Source: USCg-Taylor sp050740455
Lineage (GTDB): Bacteria > Pseudomonadota > Gammaproteobacteria > JACCXJ01
Direction: 5' to 3'
NCBI GenBank assembly: GCA_050740455.1
Contig: JBOIDF010000001.1
Span: 69,519 to 133,518 of the forward strand
DNA length: 64,000 nt
In this document: piece after piece, positions 33,455-42,767 of the stretch
Numbering within the stretch: the stretch's first letter is position 1
Layout of the letters: every line of letters begins with the position of its first letter
Made by a program: the position numbers and the translations under genes
Notes under the pieces: model-generated
What the model was told of the DNA's origin: nothing
Database searches by the model: none
Seen by the model: the letters and a program-made list of their open reading frames with translations, nothing else

Positions 33455-34678
33455 GTGAGAAACGAATCGATTAAGAAGGTCGTGTTGGCCTATTCCGGCG
33501 GGCTCGATACCTCCGTGATTTTAAAGTGGCTGCAGGAGACCTACCGCTGTGAAGTGGTGACTTTTACGGCCGACATCGGCCAGGGCGAAGAGCTCGCGCC
33601 CGCCCGCGTGAAGGCGCAAGCCCTCGGCGTGAAGGAGATCTATATTGATGATCTCAAGGAAGAATTCGCGCGTGACTTTGTGTTTCCGATGTTCCGCGCG
33701 AACGCGATTTACGAGGGCGAGTACCTGCTTGGGACCTCGATCGCTCGCCCGCTCATCGCTAAGCGCCTGGTCGAGATCGCGCGCGAGACCGGGGCAGACG
33801 CCGTCTCTCACGGCGCCACCGGGAAGGGCAATGATCAGGTACGCTTCGAGCTTGGTGCCTATGCGCTCGAGCCCGATATCAAGATCATCGCGCCGTGGCG
33901 CGAGTGGGACCTTGCCTCGCGCGCGCAACTGCTCGCCTATGCCGAGCGGCAGGGCATACCCATCGAGCGAACGATCGCCAGCAAAGCGCCCTATTCCATG
34001 GATGCGAACCTCTTGCACATCTCCTACGAGGGCGGCGGGCTCGAAGATCCCTGGGTCGAGCCTGATCCTTCCATGTGGCGTTGGACGAAATCGCCCGAGG
34101 CCGCCGCCGGCCAGCCGCGTTACGTCGAGCTTCGCTTCGAACGCGGCGACGTTGTGGCCATCGATGGCACCGGCCTGTCGCCGGCGGCGCTGCTCGCGAC
34201 GCTGAATCGCTTAGGCGGCGAGCATGGGATCGGGCGGCTCGATATCGTCGAGAACCGCTACGTCGGCATGAAGTCACGCGGGTGCTACGAGACGCCGGGC
34301 GGGACAATCTTGCTCAAGGCGCACCGCGCGATCGAATCGCTCACGCTCGACCGCGAGGTGGCCCATCTTAAGGACGATCTCATGCCCCGCTATGCCGCGC
34401 TGATCTACAACGGCTATTGGTGGAGCCCCGAGCGCCGTATGTTGCAGAAATTGATTGACGCCGCGCAGGCGCACGTGAACGGCGCCGTGCGTTTAAAGCT
34501 GTATAAAGGCACGGTCATGGTGGCGGGCCGCAAATCCGACACGGACAGTCTCTTCGACAGCGCTATTGCGACCTTCGAAGACGATGCCGGAGCCTATGAT
34601 CAAAAAGACGCCGGTGGTTTCATAAAATTAAATGCACTTCGGATGCGTATAGCAGGACAACGTTCGAAAACCACGTAA
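33455..34678 (+). CDS. argG: Argininosuccinate synthase
   Basis: A 407-aa cytosolic enzyme joining citrulline and aspartate with ATP in arginine synthesis. Seen: ATP-binding AYSGGLDTSV near the N-terminus, HGATGKGNDQVRFE, and YSMDANLLHISYEGG. It belongs to the common short type of about 400 aa. The frame is open back into the tRNA; the GTG at 33455 gives the normal N-terminus but has no ribosome binding site. It is probably cotranscribed with tRNA-Pro. Confidence 0.95.
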   Translation: MRNESIKKVVLAYSGGLDTSVILKWLQETYRCEVVTFTADIGQGEELAPARVKAQALGVKEIYIDDLKEEFARDFVFPMFRANAIYEGEYLLGTSIARPLIAKRLVEIARETGADAVSHGATGKGNDQVRFELGAYALEPDIKIIAPWREWDLASRAQLLAYAERQGIPIERTIASKAPYSMDANLLHISYEGGGLEDPWVEPDPSMWRWTKSPEAAAGQPRYVELRFERGDVVAIDGTGLSPAALLATLNRLGGEHGIGRLDIVENRYVGMKSRGCYETPGGTILLKAHRAIESLTLDREVAHLKDDLMPRYAALIYNGYWWSPERRMLQKLIDAAQAHVNGAVRLKLYKGTVMVAGRKSDTDSLFDSAIATFEDDAGAYDQKDAGGFIKLNALRMRIAGQRSKTT

Positions 34679-34704
34679 ACCTTTTCACTCAGGATGGTAC
34701 CCCT

Positions 34705-34968
34705 ATGCAATGCCCAAAATGTAACAATAAGCTATCCTCTCTTAAAGTCTGGCTTATCTCGCGTTGGTCACCCTTGCGCTGTGATCGTTGCGGAACGAGA
34801 TTAACGCGATCGATCGACAGGCAATTTTTTATCATCTCGGTTCTCTTATTTTCGGGGATCTTTTTATTCATAGCGACTCCTCTTTTCTTAATCGGCTGGC
34901 TCATCGCCGTAATGCTTGTCGATGCCTACACCGTCCGGCTCGTTCCCGACGACAAGCTTGAAGTATGA
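34705..34968 (+). CDS. Zinc-ribbon membrane protein, unknown function
   Basis: An 87-aa protein with two CxxC pairs (Cys3/Cys6 and Cys26/Cys29, CPKC and CDRC) that form a zinc ribbon, then one long or two short hydrophobic helices (about 41-75). Function unknown. It starts 26 bp after argG. Confidence 0.75.
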   Translation: MQCPKCNNKLSSLKVWLISRWSPLRCDRCGTRLTRSIDRQFFIISVLLFSGIFLFIATPLFLIGWLIAVMLVDAYTVRLVPDDKLEV

Positions 34969-35051
34969 GGCGTTATGCCGACTGATAAAGCGCATGCACG
35001 CCGGGCGATCCGCCGCAGGAACGAGGTGACGGAAAACCCCGCGTGCGGGTG

Positions 35052-35084
35052 CCGGCGGACGGTCGGCGCCGTACCGTCCGCCGG
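35052..35084. terminator. Strong 12-bp hairpin between convergent genes
   Basis: CCGGCGGACGGT and ACCGTCCGCCGG form a perfect 12-bp stem with a nine-base loop. It lies between the end of the zinc-ribbon gene (+) and the end of the lipoprotein gene (-). No T-run is present on either side, so it may be a bidirectional pause or mRNA-end structure, not a textbook terminator. Confidence 0.6.
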
Positions 35085-35119
35085 TTGAACAACTTCGTTG
35101 AAGCTAGCCGAGCTTGGGG

Positions 35120-35311
35120 CTACTTACAAATCCCTTGGCAATCCGCCCCACCTTTCTGCGGATCGCAGGTATCGCTGGGATCATCGATACAGGTTTGGCC
35201 GGCAGGACACTGCGTCCCCGTGATACCGCCGCATACTTGGCCTTCTGGTTCCTTCTCTCCACATGCGCTCAATAACATCACCAACAACAGGCCGTAGACG
35301 AATCTTTGCAT
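35120..35311 (-). CDS. Small cysteine-rich lipoprotein
   Basis: A 63-aa protein. The signal peptide ends in the lipobox LLSAC, with lipidated Cys17. The remaining 46 residues carry six cysteines (QVCGG, TQCPAG, QTCIDD, DTCDPQ, ADCQG, ICK), resembling short Kazal-like or disulfide-rich lipoproteins. The ATG at 35311 has GAGGTGA upstream; GTG at 35320 is an alternative. Role unknown. Confidence 0.75.
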   Translation of the reverse strand: MQRFVYGLLLVMLLSACGEKEPEGQVCGGITGTQCPAGQTCIDDPSDTCDPQKGGADCQGICK

Positions 35312-35567
35312 GGTGCTCACCTCGCTCGTGTTTATGCAGCAATGAAGAGTACGTATCGAAAACGGGTCGCATATTTGTGGGTTGCGTCCAGATTTTGGTA
35401 GGTTTGTAAACGATGTTTACACCCTTACTTTAGACTGTGTAGTGAAAAATTGCACGGCCTTTCTGGGATCTCCGCGGCAAGACCTGAACCCTTGTGCGCT
35501 TCCATGCCTTCTGTGTCTGGTCTTGTTTGTGAGATCGAGCGGCGCCCCTTACGCTATCACGCTCCGA

Positions 35568-36005
35568 TCAGCGGGCTAGTTTGTCTTTGTTTAAGTACGA
35601 CCGCGGCCAGATCCCGAAATAATCAAGGTCCTCGTCGATTCCAGCGACGACCTCGTAATTGCGATAGGCTTCTCGCCCGACCCAAGCATAGGCGGTGTGC
35701 TCGTTGTTGAGCTCGATGTTTCCGCGCTTCCAGCGGTAATGAAACAAGAAGATCTCGAACTCGCCGTCAAAAAAGCTGTCCCGAACCGGGCCGAGCTTGC
35801 GCACGGGTACGAGCCGATGATGGGGGCCTAGCTCCTCCCTTAACTCGCGTATGGAGCACGCCTCCGGCGTTTCATCGGGCTCGATATGACCGGCCGGGAA
35901 TCCCCATTGTCCTGGACCGAGGCTTAGGTGCAGGGAGCGCTTGAGAAGCAGAATTTCGTTGCGATCGTTTTCGAGGATGTTAATAGCAAAGCGGGTGTAT
36001 TCCAT
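35568..36005 (-). CDS. Nudix hydrolase
   Basis: A 145-aa pyrophosphohydrolase. The Nudix box is seen as GHIEPDETPEACSIRELREELG, the Mg-binding helix. The substrate (damaged nucleotide, sugar nucleotide or cap-like compound) is not predictable. It is divergent from the M42 peptidase. The 256 bp downstream of it (35312-35567) hold no recognised gene. Confidence 0.9.
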   Translation of the reverse strand: MEYTRFAINILENDRNEILLLKRSLHLSLGPGQWGFPAGHIEPDETPEACSIRELREELGPHHRLVPVRKLGPVRDSFFDGEFEIFLFHYRWKRGNIELNNEHTAYAWVGREAYRNYEVVAGIDEDLDYFGIWPRSYLNKDKLAR

Positions 36006-36142
36006 CGGCTACGTTGACGGGCAGTCGCATCCGGGGCGAAGAATGCCAACCCTGCACTCACAGCGCTGGCGCTGCTGTATATCATAATGCATTGATTCGA
36101 CAGAGACGAACCGCCCCACCGTGCTCGTGTTATTCTAAATCA

Positions 36143-37186
36143 ATGCCGTCCGTATCCTACGATCGATTGTTCACGGAGATCGAAACTCTGGTTATGCATC
36201 ACTCGCCGAGTGGGGTGGAAGGCGAGATCGATGAATTTCTGCTTAACAGATTGCGAGAGTGCGGCCACGAGGTGGTCCAAGACCCGGCGGGTAACATTAT
36301 CGTCAAGGTTTCGGGGCGCAATGAGGGTGCGATCGCCGTCACCGCGCACAAGGATGAAATCGGAGCGATCGTGAAAACGGTGCGTGCCGACGGGCGGGTC
36401 GAAATACGCGCATTGGGAGGCGCCTTCCCGTGGATTTATGGGGAAGGCGTGGTGGACTTACTCGGGGACGCCGCTGTTGTTAGCGGGGTACTGTCGTTCG
36501 GCTCCCGTCATGTTTCGCACGAATCGCCGCAGAAGGCAAAACAAGAGGAGGCTCCGTTGCGCTGGCAAGATGTCTGGGTCGAAACCAAATGCGGCGCGCG
36601 TGAACTACGCGAGGCGGGGGTTCGGCCCGGGACCCGCATGGTGGTGGGCAAACACCGCAAACGACCTTTCCGGATCAAGGACTATATCGCCAGTTATACC
36701 CTGGACAACAAGGCGTCGATCGCAATTCTGTTGGTACTGGCGGAGCAATTACGGGAGTGCGGGCGCGACATCTATCTTGTGGCCTCCGCTAAGGAGGAAG
36801 TCGGCGCGATGGGCGCGCTTTACTTCACGCAACGACAGCCGCTCGATGCGCTCATCGCACTTGAGATCTGTCCCTTGGCGCCCGAGTACCCGATCGAAGA
36901 TGGGATCGCCCCGGTGTTACTCTCTCAAGACGGGTACGGACTCTACGACGAAGGCCTCAATAGGGATCTGCGGCAAGCCGCGGCAAGGAGGAACGTGCCG
37001 CTGCAGTTAGCCGCCATCAGCGGATTCGGTAGCGACGCGTCGCTCGCCATGAAATTCGGTCATATCGGACGCGCGGCTTGCCTAGGATTTCCGACGCAGA
37101 ACACGCACGGCTATGAGATCGCGCACCTGGGCGCGATGGCCAATTGCATCGAGGTGCTCGCCGCTTTTTGCGCCGGAACACCTTAG
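36143..37186 (+). CDS. M42-family metallopeptidase
   Basis: A 347-aa cytosolic aminopeptidase of the M42 (glutamyl aminopeptidase/cellulase M) family. Metal and catalytic residues lie in TAHKDEIGA, YTLDNKAS, SAKEEVGAMG and NTHGYEIAH. The start is the ATG at 36143, which has no ribosome binding site. The TAG stop overlaps the first bases of a repeat end (copy D). Confidence 0.88.
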   Translation: MPSVSYDRLFTEIETLVMHHSPSGVEGEIDEFLLNRLRECGHEVVQDPAGNIIVKVSGRNEGAIAVTAHKDEIGAIVKTVRADGRVEIRALGGAFPWIYGEGVVDLLGDAAVVSGVLSFGSRHVSHESPQKAKQEEAPLRWQDVWVETKCGARELREAGVRPGTRMVVGKHRKRPFRIKDYIASYTLDNKASIAILLVLAEQLRECGRDIYLVASAKEEVGAMGALYFTQRQPLDALIALEICPLAPEYPIEDGIAPVLLSQDGYGLYDEGLNRDLRQAAARRNVPLQLAAISGFGSDASLAMKFGHIGRAACLGFPTQNTHGYEIAHLGAMANCIEVLAAFCAGTP

Positions 37187-37219
37187 AGTTTGTGAATAAA
37201 TCTACTGCGCTCGGCATCT
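37185..37219 (+). repeat. MITE-like repeat, partial copy D (one end)
   Basis: AGAGTTTGTGAATAAATC is close to the terminal repeat of copies A and B, and the match continues for about 17 more bases (CTGCGCTCGG). The rest of the element is absent. It starts at the second base of the M42 peptidase stop codon. Confidence 0.75.
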
Positions 37220-37245
37220 AATAACTCATGTGAGGCACGCACAGG

Positions 37246-38598
37246 ATGTCCGGTTACGACCTTGACCTGTTTGTCATCGGCGCCGGTTCCGGAGGCATAC
37301 GCGCGGCGCGCACCGCCGCCGAGCTCGGCGCGCGCGTTGCGATCGCCGAGCCACGCCAACTCGGAGGCACATGCGTTAATTTGGGCTGTGTTCCTAAGAA
37401 ATTCCTGGTCTATGGATCCCACTATCGCGATGACCTGAGCGAAGCCCTCGCGTATGGCTGGAGCGTGCAAGCACCGGCGTTCCACTGGGGCCGGTTGATC
37501 GCCAATAAGGATGCGCAACTCGCTAGGCTACGGCAACATTATGAACGCCTGTTATGCGCAGCGGGCGTGACAATCATCCAAGGGCGCGCCCGATTGGTGG
37601 ACGCGCATACCGTCGCGGTCGATGAGGCGCGCTACACGGCACGCTTCATCCTCATTGCGACCGGCAGCCGGCCGATGCGCCCGGACATTCCCGGGCGGGA
37701 GCTTACGGTTAGCTCCGACGAATGCTTCTCGCTCCCGCGCTTTCCCCAACGCATCGTGATCGTCGGCGGAGGTTACATTGCCGTCGAATTCGCTGGTATT
37801 TTCAATGGGATGGGGGCGCATACTACGCTCATTCATCGGGGGCCCCTGTTTCTGCGGGGCTTCGATGACGATGCGCGCGGTTTCTTGGCGGAGCAGATGC
37901 AAAAAAAGGGAGTTTCGTTCAGGTTTGATACCGAAGTAAACGCGCTCACGCGCATCCCGGGCGGTTCGCGTGTGTCTCTGAGCACCGGCGAGGATCTCGA
38001 AGCGGATCTTGTGATGTATGCGATCGGACGGGTCCCGCAGGTAAGCGGACTTGGTCTCGACGCCTTGGGCATCGCCAGGACCGAAAGGGGCGCAATCGTG
38101 GTAAACGATGAGTATCGATCCTCGGTTCCATCGGTTTATGCCGTCGGCGATGTCATCGATCGCGTCCGCTTAACGCCGCTAGCCATCGCCGAGGGCATGG
38201 CAGCGAGCCGTTGTCTCTTCGGAAACGCGGCGCACGGAGTCGATTACGACAATATCCCGACGGCCGTGTTCAGTCAGCCGGAGCTCGCCACCGTCGGCCT
38301 CACGGAGGCGAGCGCCCGCGCGCGTTTTGATCGGATCAAGGTCCATAAGACGCGGTTTACGCCCCTGAAATACACCCTTTCCGGGCGTGACGAGCGGGCT
38401 TTTCTGAAGCTCATCGTCGCGGCGCCGAGCGATCGAGTGGCCGGCGCCCATATGGTAGGGCCGGAGGCGGCCGAAGTGATCCAAGGCATCGCCATCGCTC
38501 TCAAGGCCGGGGCCACCAAGGCGGTGTTCGATGCCACCTTGGGCATACACCCCACGCTGGCGGAGGAATTCGTTACCCTGCGCCGGTTAGAAGCATAG
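37246..38598 (+). CDS. gor: Glutathione reductase
   Basis: A 450-aa FAD-dependent enzyme (E. coli Gor is also 450 aa) that reduces glutathione disulfide with NADPH. FAD site VIGAGSGGIRAARTAA, redox GGTCVNLGCVPKK, NADPH site VGGGYIAVEFAGIFNGMG, and the C-terminal active-site histidine in LGIHPTLAEEFV. The gene is bracketed by two repeat ends (37185-37219 and 38597-38622). Confidence 0.95.
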   Translation: MSGYDLDLFVIGAGSGGIRAARTAAELGARVAIAEPRQLGGTCVNLGCVPKKFLVYGSHYRDDLSEALAYGWSVQAPAFHWGRLIANKDAQLARLRQHYERLLCAAGVTIIQGRARLVDAHTVAVDEARYTARFILIATGSRPMRPDIPGRELTVSSDECFSLPRFPQRIVIVGGGYIAVEFAGIFNGMGAHTTLIHRGPLFLRGFDDDARGFLAEQMQKKGVSFRFDTEVNALTRIPGGSRVSLSTGEDLEADLVMYAIGRVPQVSGLGLDALGIARTERGAIVVNDEYRSSVPSVYAVGDVIDRVRLTPLAIAEGMAASRCLFGNAAHGVDYDNIPTAVFSQPELATVGLTEASARARFDRIKVHKTRFTPLKYTLSGRDERAFLKLIVAAPSDRVAGAHMVGPEAAEVIQGIAIALKAGATKAVFDATLGIHPTLAEEFVTLRRLEA

Positions 38599-38622
38599 CT
38601 TGTGGATTCAATTTACAAACTC
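38597..38622 (+). repeat. Possible minimal MITE-like remnant, copy E
   Basis: AGCTTGTGGATTC followed directly by AATTTACAAACTC forms an imperfect inverted repeat that resembles two terminal repeats of the MITE-like family joined together. It begins inside the gor stop codon. It may be an excision remnant or simply a weak hairpin. Confidence 0.4.
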
Positions 38623-38720
38623 ATGTATAAATAACATCTTAGCGGACAGAAGGACAGTGTTTCAAAAGCCTTTGCCCTGGAACAATATGCAAATATTTTT
38701 ATATCCAGGCGCGGATAGGC

Positions 38721-38767
38721 TTGCTTTCCTGCCGATAGCGGCTAAAATAGGCTGTGTTTAAAGACAG
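38721..38767 (+). promoter_or_regulatory. lexA promoter with SOS box
   Basis: -35 TTGCTT (38721-38726), a 16-nt spacer, and -10 TAAAAT (38743-38748). Downstream at 38752-38767 lies CTGTGTTTAAAGACAG, which fits the LexA box CTG-N10-CAG. This placement would let LexA repress its own gene. Confidence 0.88.
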
Positions 38768-38782
38768 TCAGACGATATTACT

Positions 38783-39403
38783 ATGGAAAAACTTACGTCA
38801 CGTCAAGCCCAAATCCTTAAGATGATCCGCAGGTTTATGGACTCTAAAGGGTTTCCACCCACGCGCGCCGAGATCGCAGGCAAGCTTGGTTTTCGCTCTC
38901 CGAATGCGGCCGAGGACCACCTCAGAGCGCTCGAGCGCAAAGGTGCGATCCGGCTTCTACCAGGAGCCTCTCGCGGCATACAGATGTTAACCGAAGGGCC
39001 GGCCGGGATCCCGGTGGTAAGCCGGGTTGCCGCGGGTGTCCCTCTCCTCGCCGAGGAAAACATCGAAAGCCACTACGCCATAGACCCGGACATATTCGAT
39101 CCCGCGGCCGATTTCTTCCTGCGGGTGCGAGGGTTGAGCATGCGGGACGCCGGTATCCAGAGCGGCGATCTCTTAGCCGTTCATGCCGCATCCGAAGCCG
39201 CGAGCGGGCAGATCGTCGTGGCCCGTCTGGGAGAGGAGATTACCGTCAAACGCTACCGCCGCCGCGGTAATCAGGTACGGCTTCTCCCCGAGAACCCGGA
39301 GTTCACGCCCATCGAGGTCGATATGCGTGAGGACTCTCTGGTTCTCGAGGGGATCGTCGTCGGTGTCTTGAGAACGCACCTTGGCAGCATGGGGCGGGCG
39401 TAG
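38783..39403 (+). CDS. lexA: SOS repressor LexA
   Basis: A 206-aa repressor with self-cleavage. The N-terminal winged helix (PPTRAEIAGKLGFRSPNAAEDHL) reads the SOS box. The cleavage bond Ala84-Gly85 (VAAGVPL) and the catalytic Ser119 (GLSMRD) and Lys156 (ITVKRY) are all at the E. coli positions. It is preceded by a matching SOS box at 38752. Confidence 0.97.
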   Translation: MEKLTSRQAQILKMIRRFMDSKGFPPTRAEIAGKLGFRSPNAAEDHLRALERKGAIRLLPGASRGIQMLTEGPAGIPVVSRVAAGVPLLAEENIESHYAIDPDIFDPAADFFLRVRGLSMRDAGIQSGDLLAVHAASEAASGQIVVARLGEEITVKRYRRRGNQVRLLPENPEFTPIEVDMREDSLVLEGIVVGVLRTHLGSMGRA

Positions 39404-39437
39404 AGCGTGTCGGCTCGATGATGATCTCCTATCATAG

Positions 39438-39459
39438 CGCGCCCCTAGCGAAGGGCGCG
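39438..39459. terminator. Hairpin between convergent lexA and GGDEF-EAL genes
   Basis: CGCGCCC, eight-base loop, GGGCGCG. It stands between two converging genes and may stop transcription both ways, but no T-run is present. Confidence 0.5.
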
Positions 39460-39496
39460 GGGGAGCCCTCCGGTGTTACCGCTTGCTAATAAAGAA

Positions 39497-41980
39497 TTAC
39501 GCCCTGACCGCAGCCTGGGCAAGCATCGACGGTAGCACATCGCCGGATACCGGCCGGCTGATGATATATCCCTGAATATAGGAACAGTTTCGTCGCCGAA
39601 GGAATTCGACCTGCGCGTTGGTTTCAACGCCCTCGGCCACCACCGGGATTTTGAGATTCTCGGCCATGGCCAAGATAGCGGAAACGATGGCGGCGTCTTT
39701 CGGATCCACGGTGATATGACGAACGAAACTGGTATCAATCTTGAGCTTATCGACAGGCAGTTGCCTGAGGTAACTTAGTGACGAAGAGCCGGTTCCGAAG
39801 TCGTCGAGAGCCACTCGGATGCCCAACTCCTTAAGCGCCGGCAGAGTCTTGAAGATGGACTGTTCGGCGCGGAGTATTGAGGTCTCCGTGAGCTCGATTT
39901 CGACTGCTTCGGGAGGCAGTCCCGATTCGTGTAACGCGGATTGAAACAGGCCCACAAGATCTTGGCGGATAAATTGCACACCCGATACGTTGATGGCGAC
40001 GGTCAATCCGTGATAACCGGCCGCGCGCCAAGCGCCGGCTTGCTGACAAGCGTTGCGGATGATCCATTCTCCGATCGGAGCGATGAGCCCAGTCTCTTCG
40101 GCTAACGGTATGAATCGTTCCGGCCCGACCAAGCCCTCGTGCGGATGATGCCATCGCAACAGCGCCTCGGCGACCACAATCCGTCCGCTCTTCAATTCCA
40201 TCTGCGGTTGATAGACCAATTTCAACTCGTTCCGCTCGACGGCTTTCCGTAATGCGTTTTCAAGCGCATGGCGCTTGACGGCCGCAACGTTCATGGCCTC
40301 GCGGTAGAATTGATAGGTATTCTTCCCTAGCTCTTTGGCATGGTACATCGCCATGTCGGCATTCTTGATCAGCGTATCGGCGTCCATGCCGTCATTCGGA
40401 TAAATGGTGATCCCGATGCTGGCCCCGACATGTAACTCGGTATTGCCGTGAAGAAATGGTGTTTCCACGGCCTTGAGCACGCGCTCGGCGACCGTCGCGG
40501 CTTCGATAGGAAGACTGATGCTCGGTAACAAGATAGTGAATTCATCTCCGCCTAAACGCGCCACGGTCTGGCCCTCGGCCGGGTTCGGGAACTGCCGGCC
40601 GACGTAATCGTCCGCGCGCACGCAGTTTAGCAGCCGCCCGGAAAGCTCGCGCAGCACCGCATCGCCGGCTTGATGACCAAGCATGTCGTTTACGCGTTTG
40701 AAGTCATCGAGGTCTAGAAACAATAACGCCAGCGATTGTTCGCGACGGCGCGCGTGGGCCAGGGCGTGTTTCAGGTATTCGCTGAACAAACGCCGGTTCG
40801 GCAAGCGCGTAAGGCTATCGTGATACGCAAAGTAACGAATTTTCTCGCTCGATTGCTTCAAATCCCGGCCCACGTTGTTGATTAACTCCGCGAGCTCACC
40901 GAGTTCATCCTTGGTGCGAACATCAATCGCAACCGCTTGACCTCCTTGGGCAAGCTGTTCCGCGGCTTGTTTGAGCGCCGCCACCGGACGTGTTAGCAAG
41001 GCTCGCAGCGCCATCGAACCAAGCACGATAAAGACCGCGATGGACGCCAATCCAAGCAGCATAGCCGCCGGGGCGAACGCCGGTAGCGTGGATTCGAGCG
41101 CCGCCTCGGAAAGGCCGATGAACGCGAGTAATTCACCGTGCAACTGATGGCCCGTGAACCACCATGCTTGCCCCTCTTCCTTGACGCTGATCCTCTCCCG
41201 CTGCGAGGCTATGCGTCGCAGCTCAGAGGCTTCAAGAGTGCCTAACATGGTCGGGCTCGCCCGTGGGATTTGCAACAGGGTATGGCCGGACCCGTCGGTG
41301 ATGAGTAGCCGCGAGGACGCGCTCAGCGATTCATCCACGGCGATTTCGCCCAAGCTATCCAGACTGACCACCACCACGAAATAGCCCGGGGACAGGCTCG
41401 CAGCGGGCCGATTACGGTCGTTAATCGCAATGCGTTTTGAAATCCACAATGCCCGCTTTGTTTTACTATCGACGGATATCAGCGTACTGAATTCGTCCGC
41501 CTCGTGCCTCAGCATGGCGGCGATTGCCGGCTGGGAGGTATACCTCTTGCTCCGGGGCGTTTGATGAGAACGCACCTGAACCCCGCCTTTTTCGCTGATG
41601 AGCATGAGATCGAGGTAGTCGGCTCGGGTTTGTTGAGTGAGGCGAAACGATCGTTGGATTTCTGAATACAGCGTTTGTGGCCCGCTCTCCGCGGCGTCGT
41701 TATGCAGGCGAGCCAGCGCCGTGAGGTCCCCGCGCACCCCGCGCATAAGCCACTGGAAGCGTGACGCCACCGCCTCGATAGGCCCGAGCAGGTGCGCCGC
41801 GATTGCATGCTCCCTCGCCTGCTCCAGCTCCTTGGCCGTAATTGCCGCTAGGAGGGCCAGCGGCGCGATTACTAAAGGCAGCAGCGTCAGGAGGATCTTC
41901 GCTCGTAGCTTCAAGGGATTACCCAATGGTTTTGAAGAGTATCGGCGGATGGTACACAAAAGCTCACTGTGCGGCGACAC
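39497..41980 (-). CDS. Membrane GGDEF-EAL protein (c-di-GMP turnover)
   Basis: An 827-aa protein. A first transmembrane helix (about 28-48) is followed by a periplasmic sensor of dCache type (about 50-300), a second helix (301-330) and HAMP. The GGDEF domain has an intact GGDEF at 477-481. A loop insertion (VGRQFPNPAEGQ) lies just before it, so the RADD sequence is displaced from the usual I-site position. The EAL domain has EAL at 605-607 plus DDFGTGSSS and EGVET. Both activities may be present. The start is uncertain: GTG at 41980 has no clear ribosome binding site, and an in-frame TTG near 41914 (MKLRAKILL) is an option. Confidence 0.9.
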   Translation of the reverse strand: MSPHSELLCTIRRYSSKPLGNPLKLRAKILLTLLPLVIAPLALLAAITAKELEQAREHAIAAHLLGPIEAVASRFQWLMRGVRGDLTALARLHNDAAESGPQTLYSEIQRSFRLTQQTRADYLDLMLISEKGGVQVRSHQTPRSKRYTSQPAIAAMLRHEADEFSTLISVDSKTKRALWISKRIAINDRNRPAASLSPGYFVVVVSLDSLGEIAVDESLSASSRLLITDGSGHTLLQIPRASPTMLGTLEASELRRIASQRERISVKEEGQAWWFTGHQLHGELLAFIGLSEAALESTLPAFAPAAMLLGLASIAVFIVLGSMALRALLTRPVAALKQAAEQLAQGGQAVAIDVRTKDELGELAELINNVGRDLKQSSEKIRYFAYHDSLTRLPNRRLFSEYLKHALAHARRREQSLALLFLDLDDFKRVNDMLGHQAGDAVLRELSGRLLNCVRADDYVGRQFPNPAEGQTVARLGGDEFTILLPSISLPIEAATVAERVLKAVETPFLHGNTELHVGASIGITIYPNDGMDADTLIKNADMAMYHAKELGKNTYQFYREAMNVAAVKRHALENALRKAVERNELKLVYQPQMELKSGRIVVAEALLRWHHPHEGLVGPERFIPLAEETGLIAPIGEWIIRNACQQAGAWRAAGYHGLTVAINVSGVQFIRQDLVGLFQSALHESGLPPEAVEIELTETSILRAEQSIFKTLPALKELGIRVALDDFGTGSSSLSYLRQLPVDKLKIDTSFVRHITVDPKDAAIVSAILAMAENLKIPVVAEGVETNAQVEFLRRRNCSYIQGYIISRPVSGDVLPSMLAQAAVRA

Positions 41981-42426
41981 CGGGGGCGGACGACATAGCT
42001 GGGTGCTATTGATACCTTGATCGAATGCCGCATTATGTGATTTAGCTCACGCTTTGCGCGGCCGCGCCCGCCGAACCGCCCCTGCGAATGGGAAGCGCCT
42101 GTGCGTGAGCAAGTCCCGCTTCCGCACGGGAAATCAGAGCTGATGCCGCCTAGCGTCTCATATTTCACGCGCGCCCGGCTAGACCCGCGCCCACCGGTAT
42201 GACCCGCGGTGTTATGGTCTTATCGTTAGCCCGCAGGCTGGGGGTTAAGCTTCCTCGAGGCACCGAATTGCGCCGCCCGAGGTTCTGGTTTACCCTTTCC
42301 CGCGTGCTAGCGGGGAGGTAAGAGCGCTTACAATCGGGGAGACAGGCGCTCGATGCGTTCCTAAAGCGGGCCCTATAAAATCCACATCGCAAAAATTGTC
42401 ACTTGCCCGTTGAAAAGATCTTAGCC
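41981..42426. other. Long intergenic region before tRNA-Ser
   Basis: About 450 bp without a recognisable gene. An imperfect inverted repeat (GCTCACGC near 42046, GCGTGAGC near 42103) is present. The right part should contain the promoter for the tRNA-Ser-ffs transcription unit. Confidence 0.4.
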
Positions 42427-42519
<93 letters not shown>

Positions 42520-42568
42520 ATCCTTACTCTACCCGGACCTTTTGCAGACCGCATGATAGTGAGAGCAT

Positions 42569-42683
42569 GGTGGCGCGTGCCGGTACCCCCGCGACGCGAG
42601 GTTGTGAACCCCGTCAGGCCCGAGAGGGAGCAGCGGCAGCAGCCAAGCGGGTGCTGGGGCGTGGCTGGCACGGGCCGCCACCC
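42569..42683 (+). ncRNA. ffs: 4.5S RNA (bacterial SRP RNA)
   Basis: About 115 nt folding end to end (GGTGGC at the 5' side, GCCACC at the 3' side). The conserved SRP domain IV is visible as GTCAGGCCCGAGAGGGAGCAGC-type sequence around 42607-42630: GTCAGG, tetraloop region, AGCAGC. It lies between tRNA-Ser and dnaX, a common gammaproteobacterial order. The ends are estimated from the pairing. Confidence 0.9.
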
Positions 42684-42767
42684 GAAAAAGCTTGGCGCCC
42701 AGCAAGTTCAGGCAACGCCCCCGTGTCGCGCTCGTAGTACGGAGGCTAGCGGCGCCATGAGAGGCAT

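Noticed and set aside
34972..34978. GTTATGC after the zinc-ribbon gene, similar to an integron core site
   Set aside because: No matching left core or paired arms lie within a normal attC length, so it is most likely chance.
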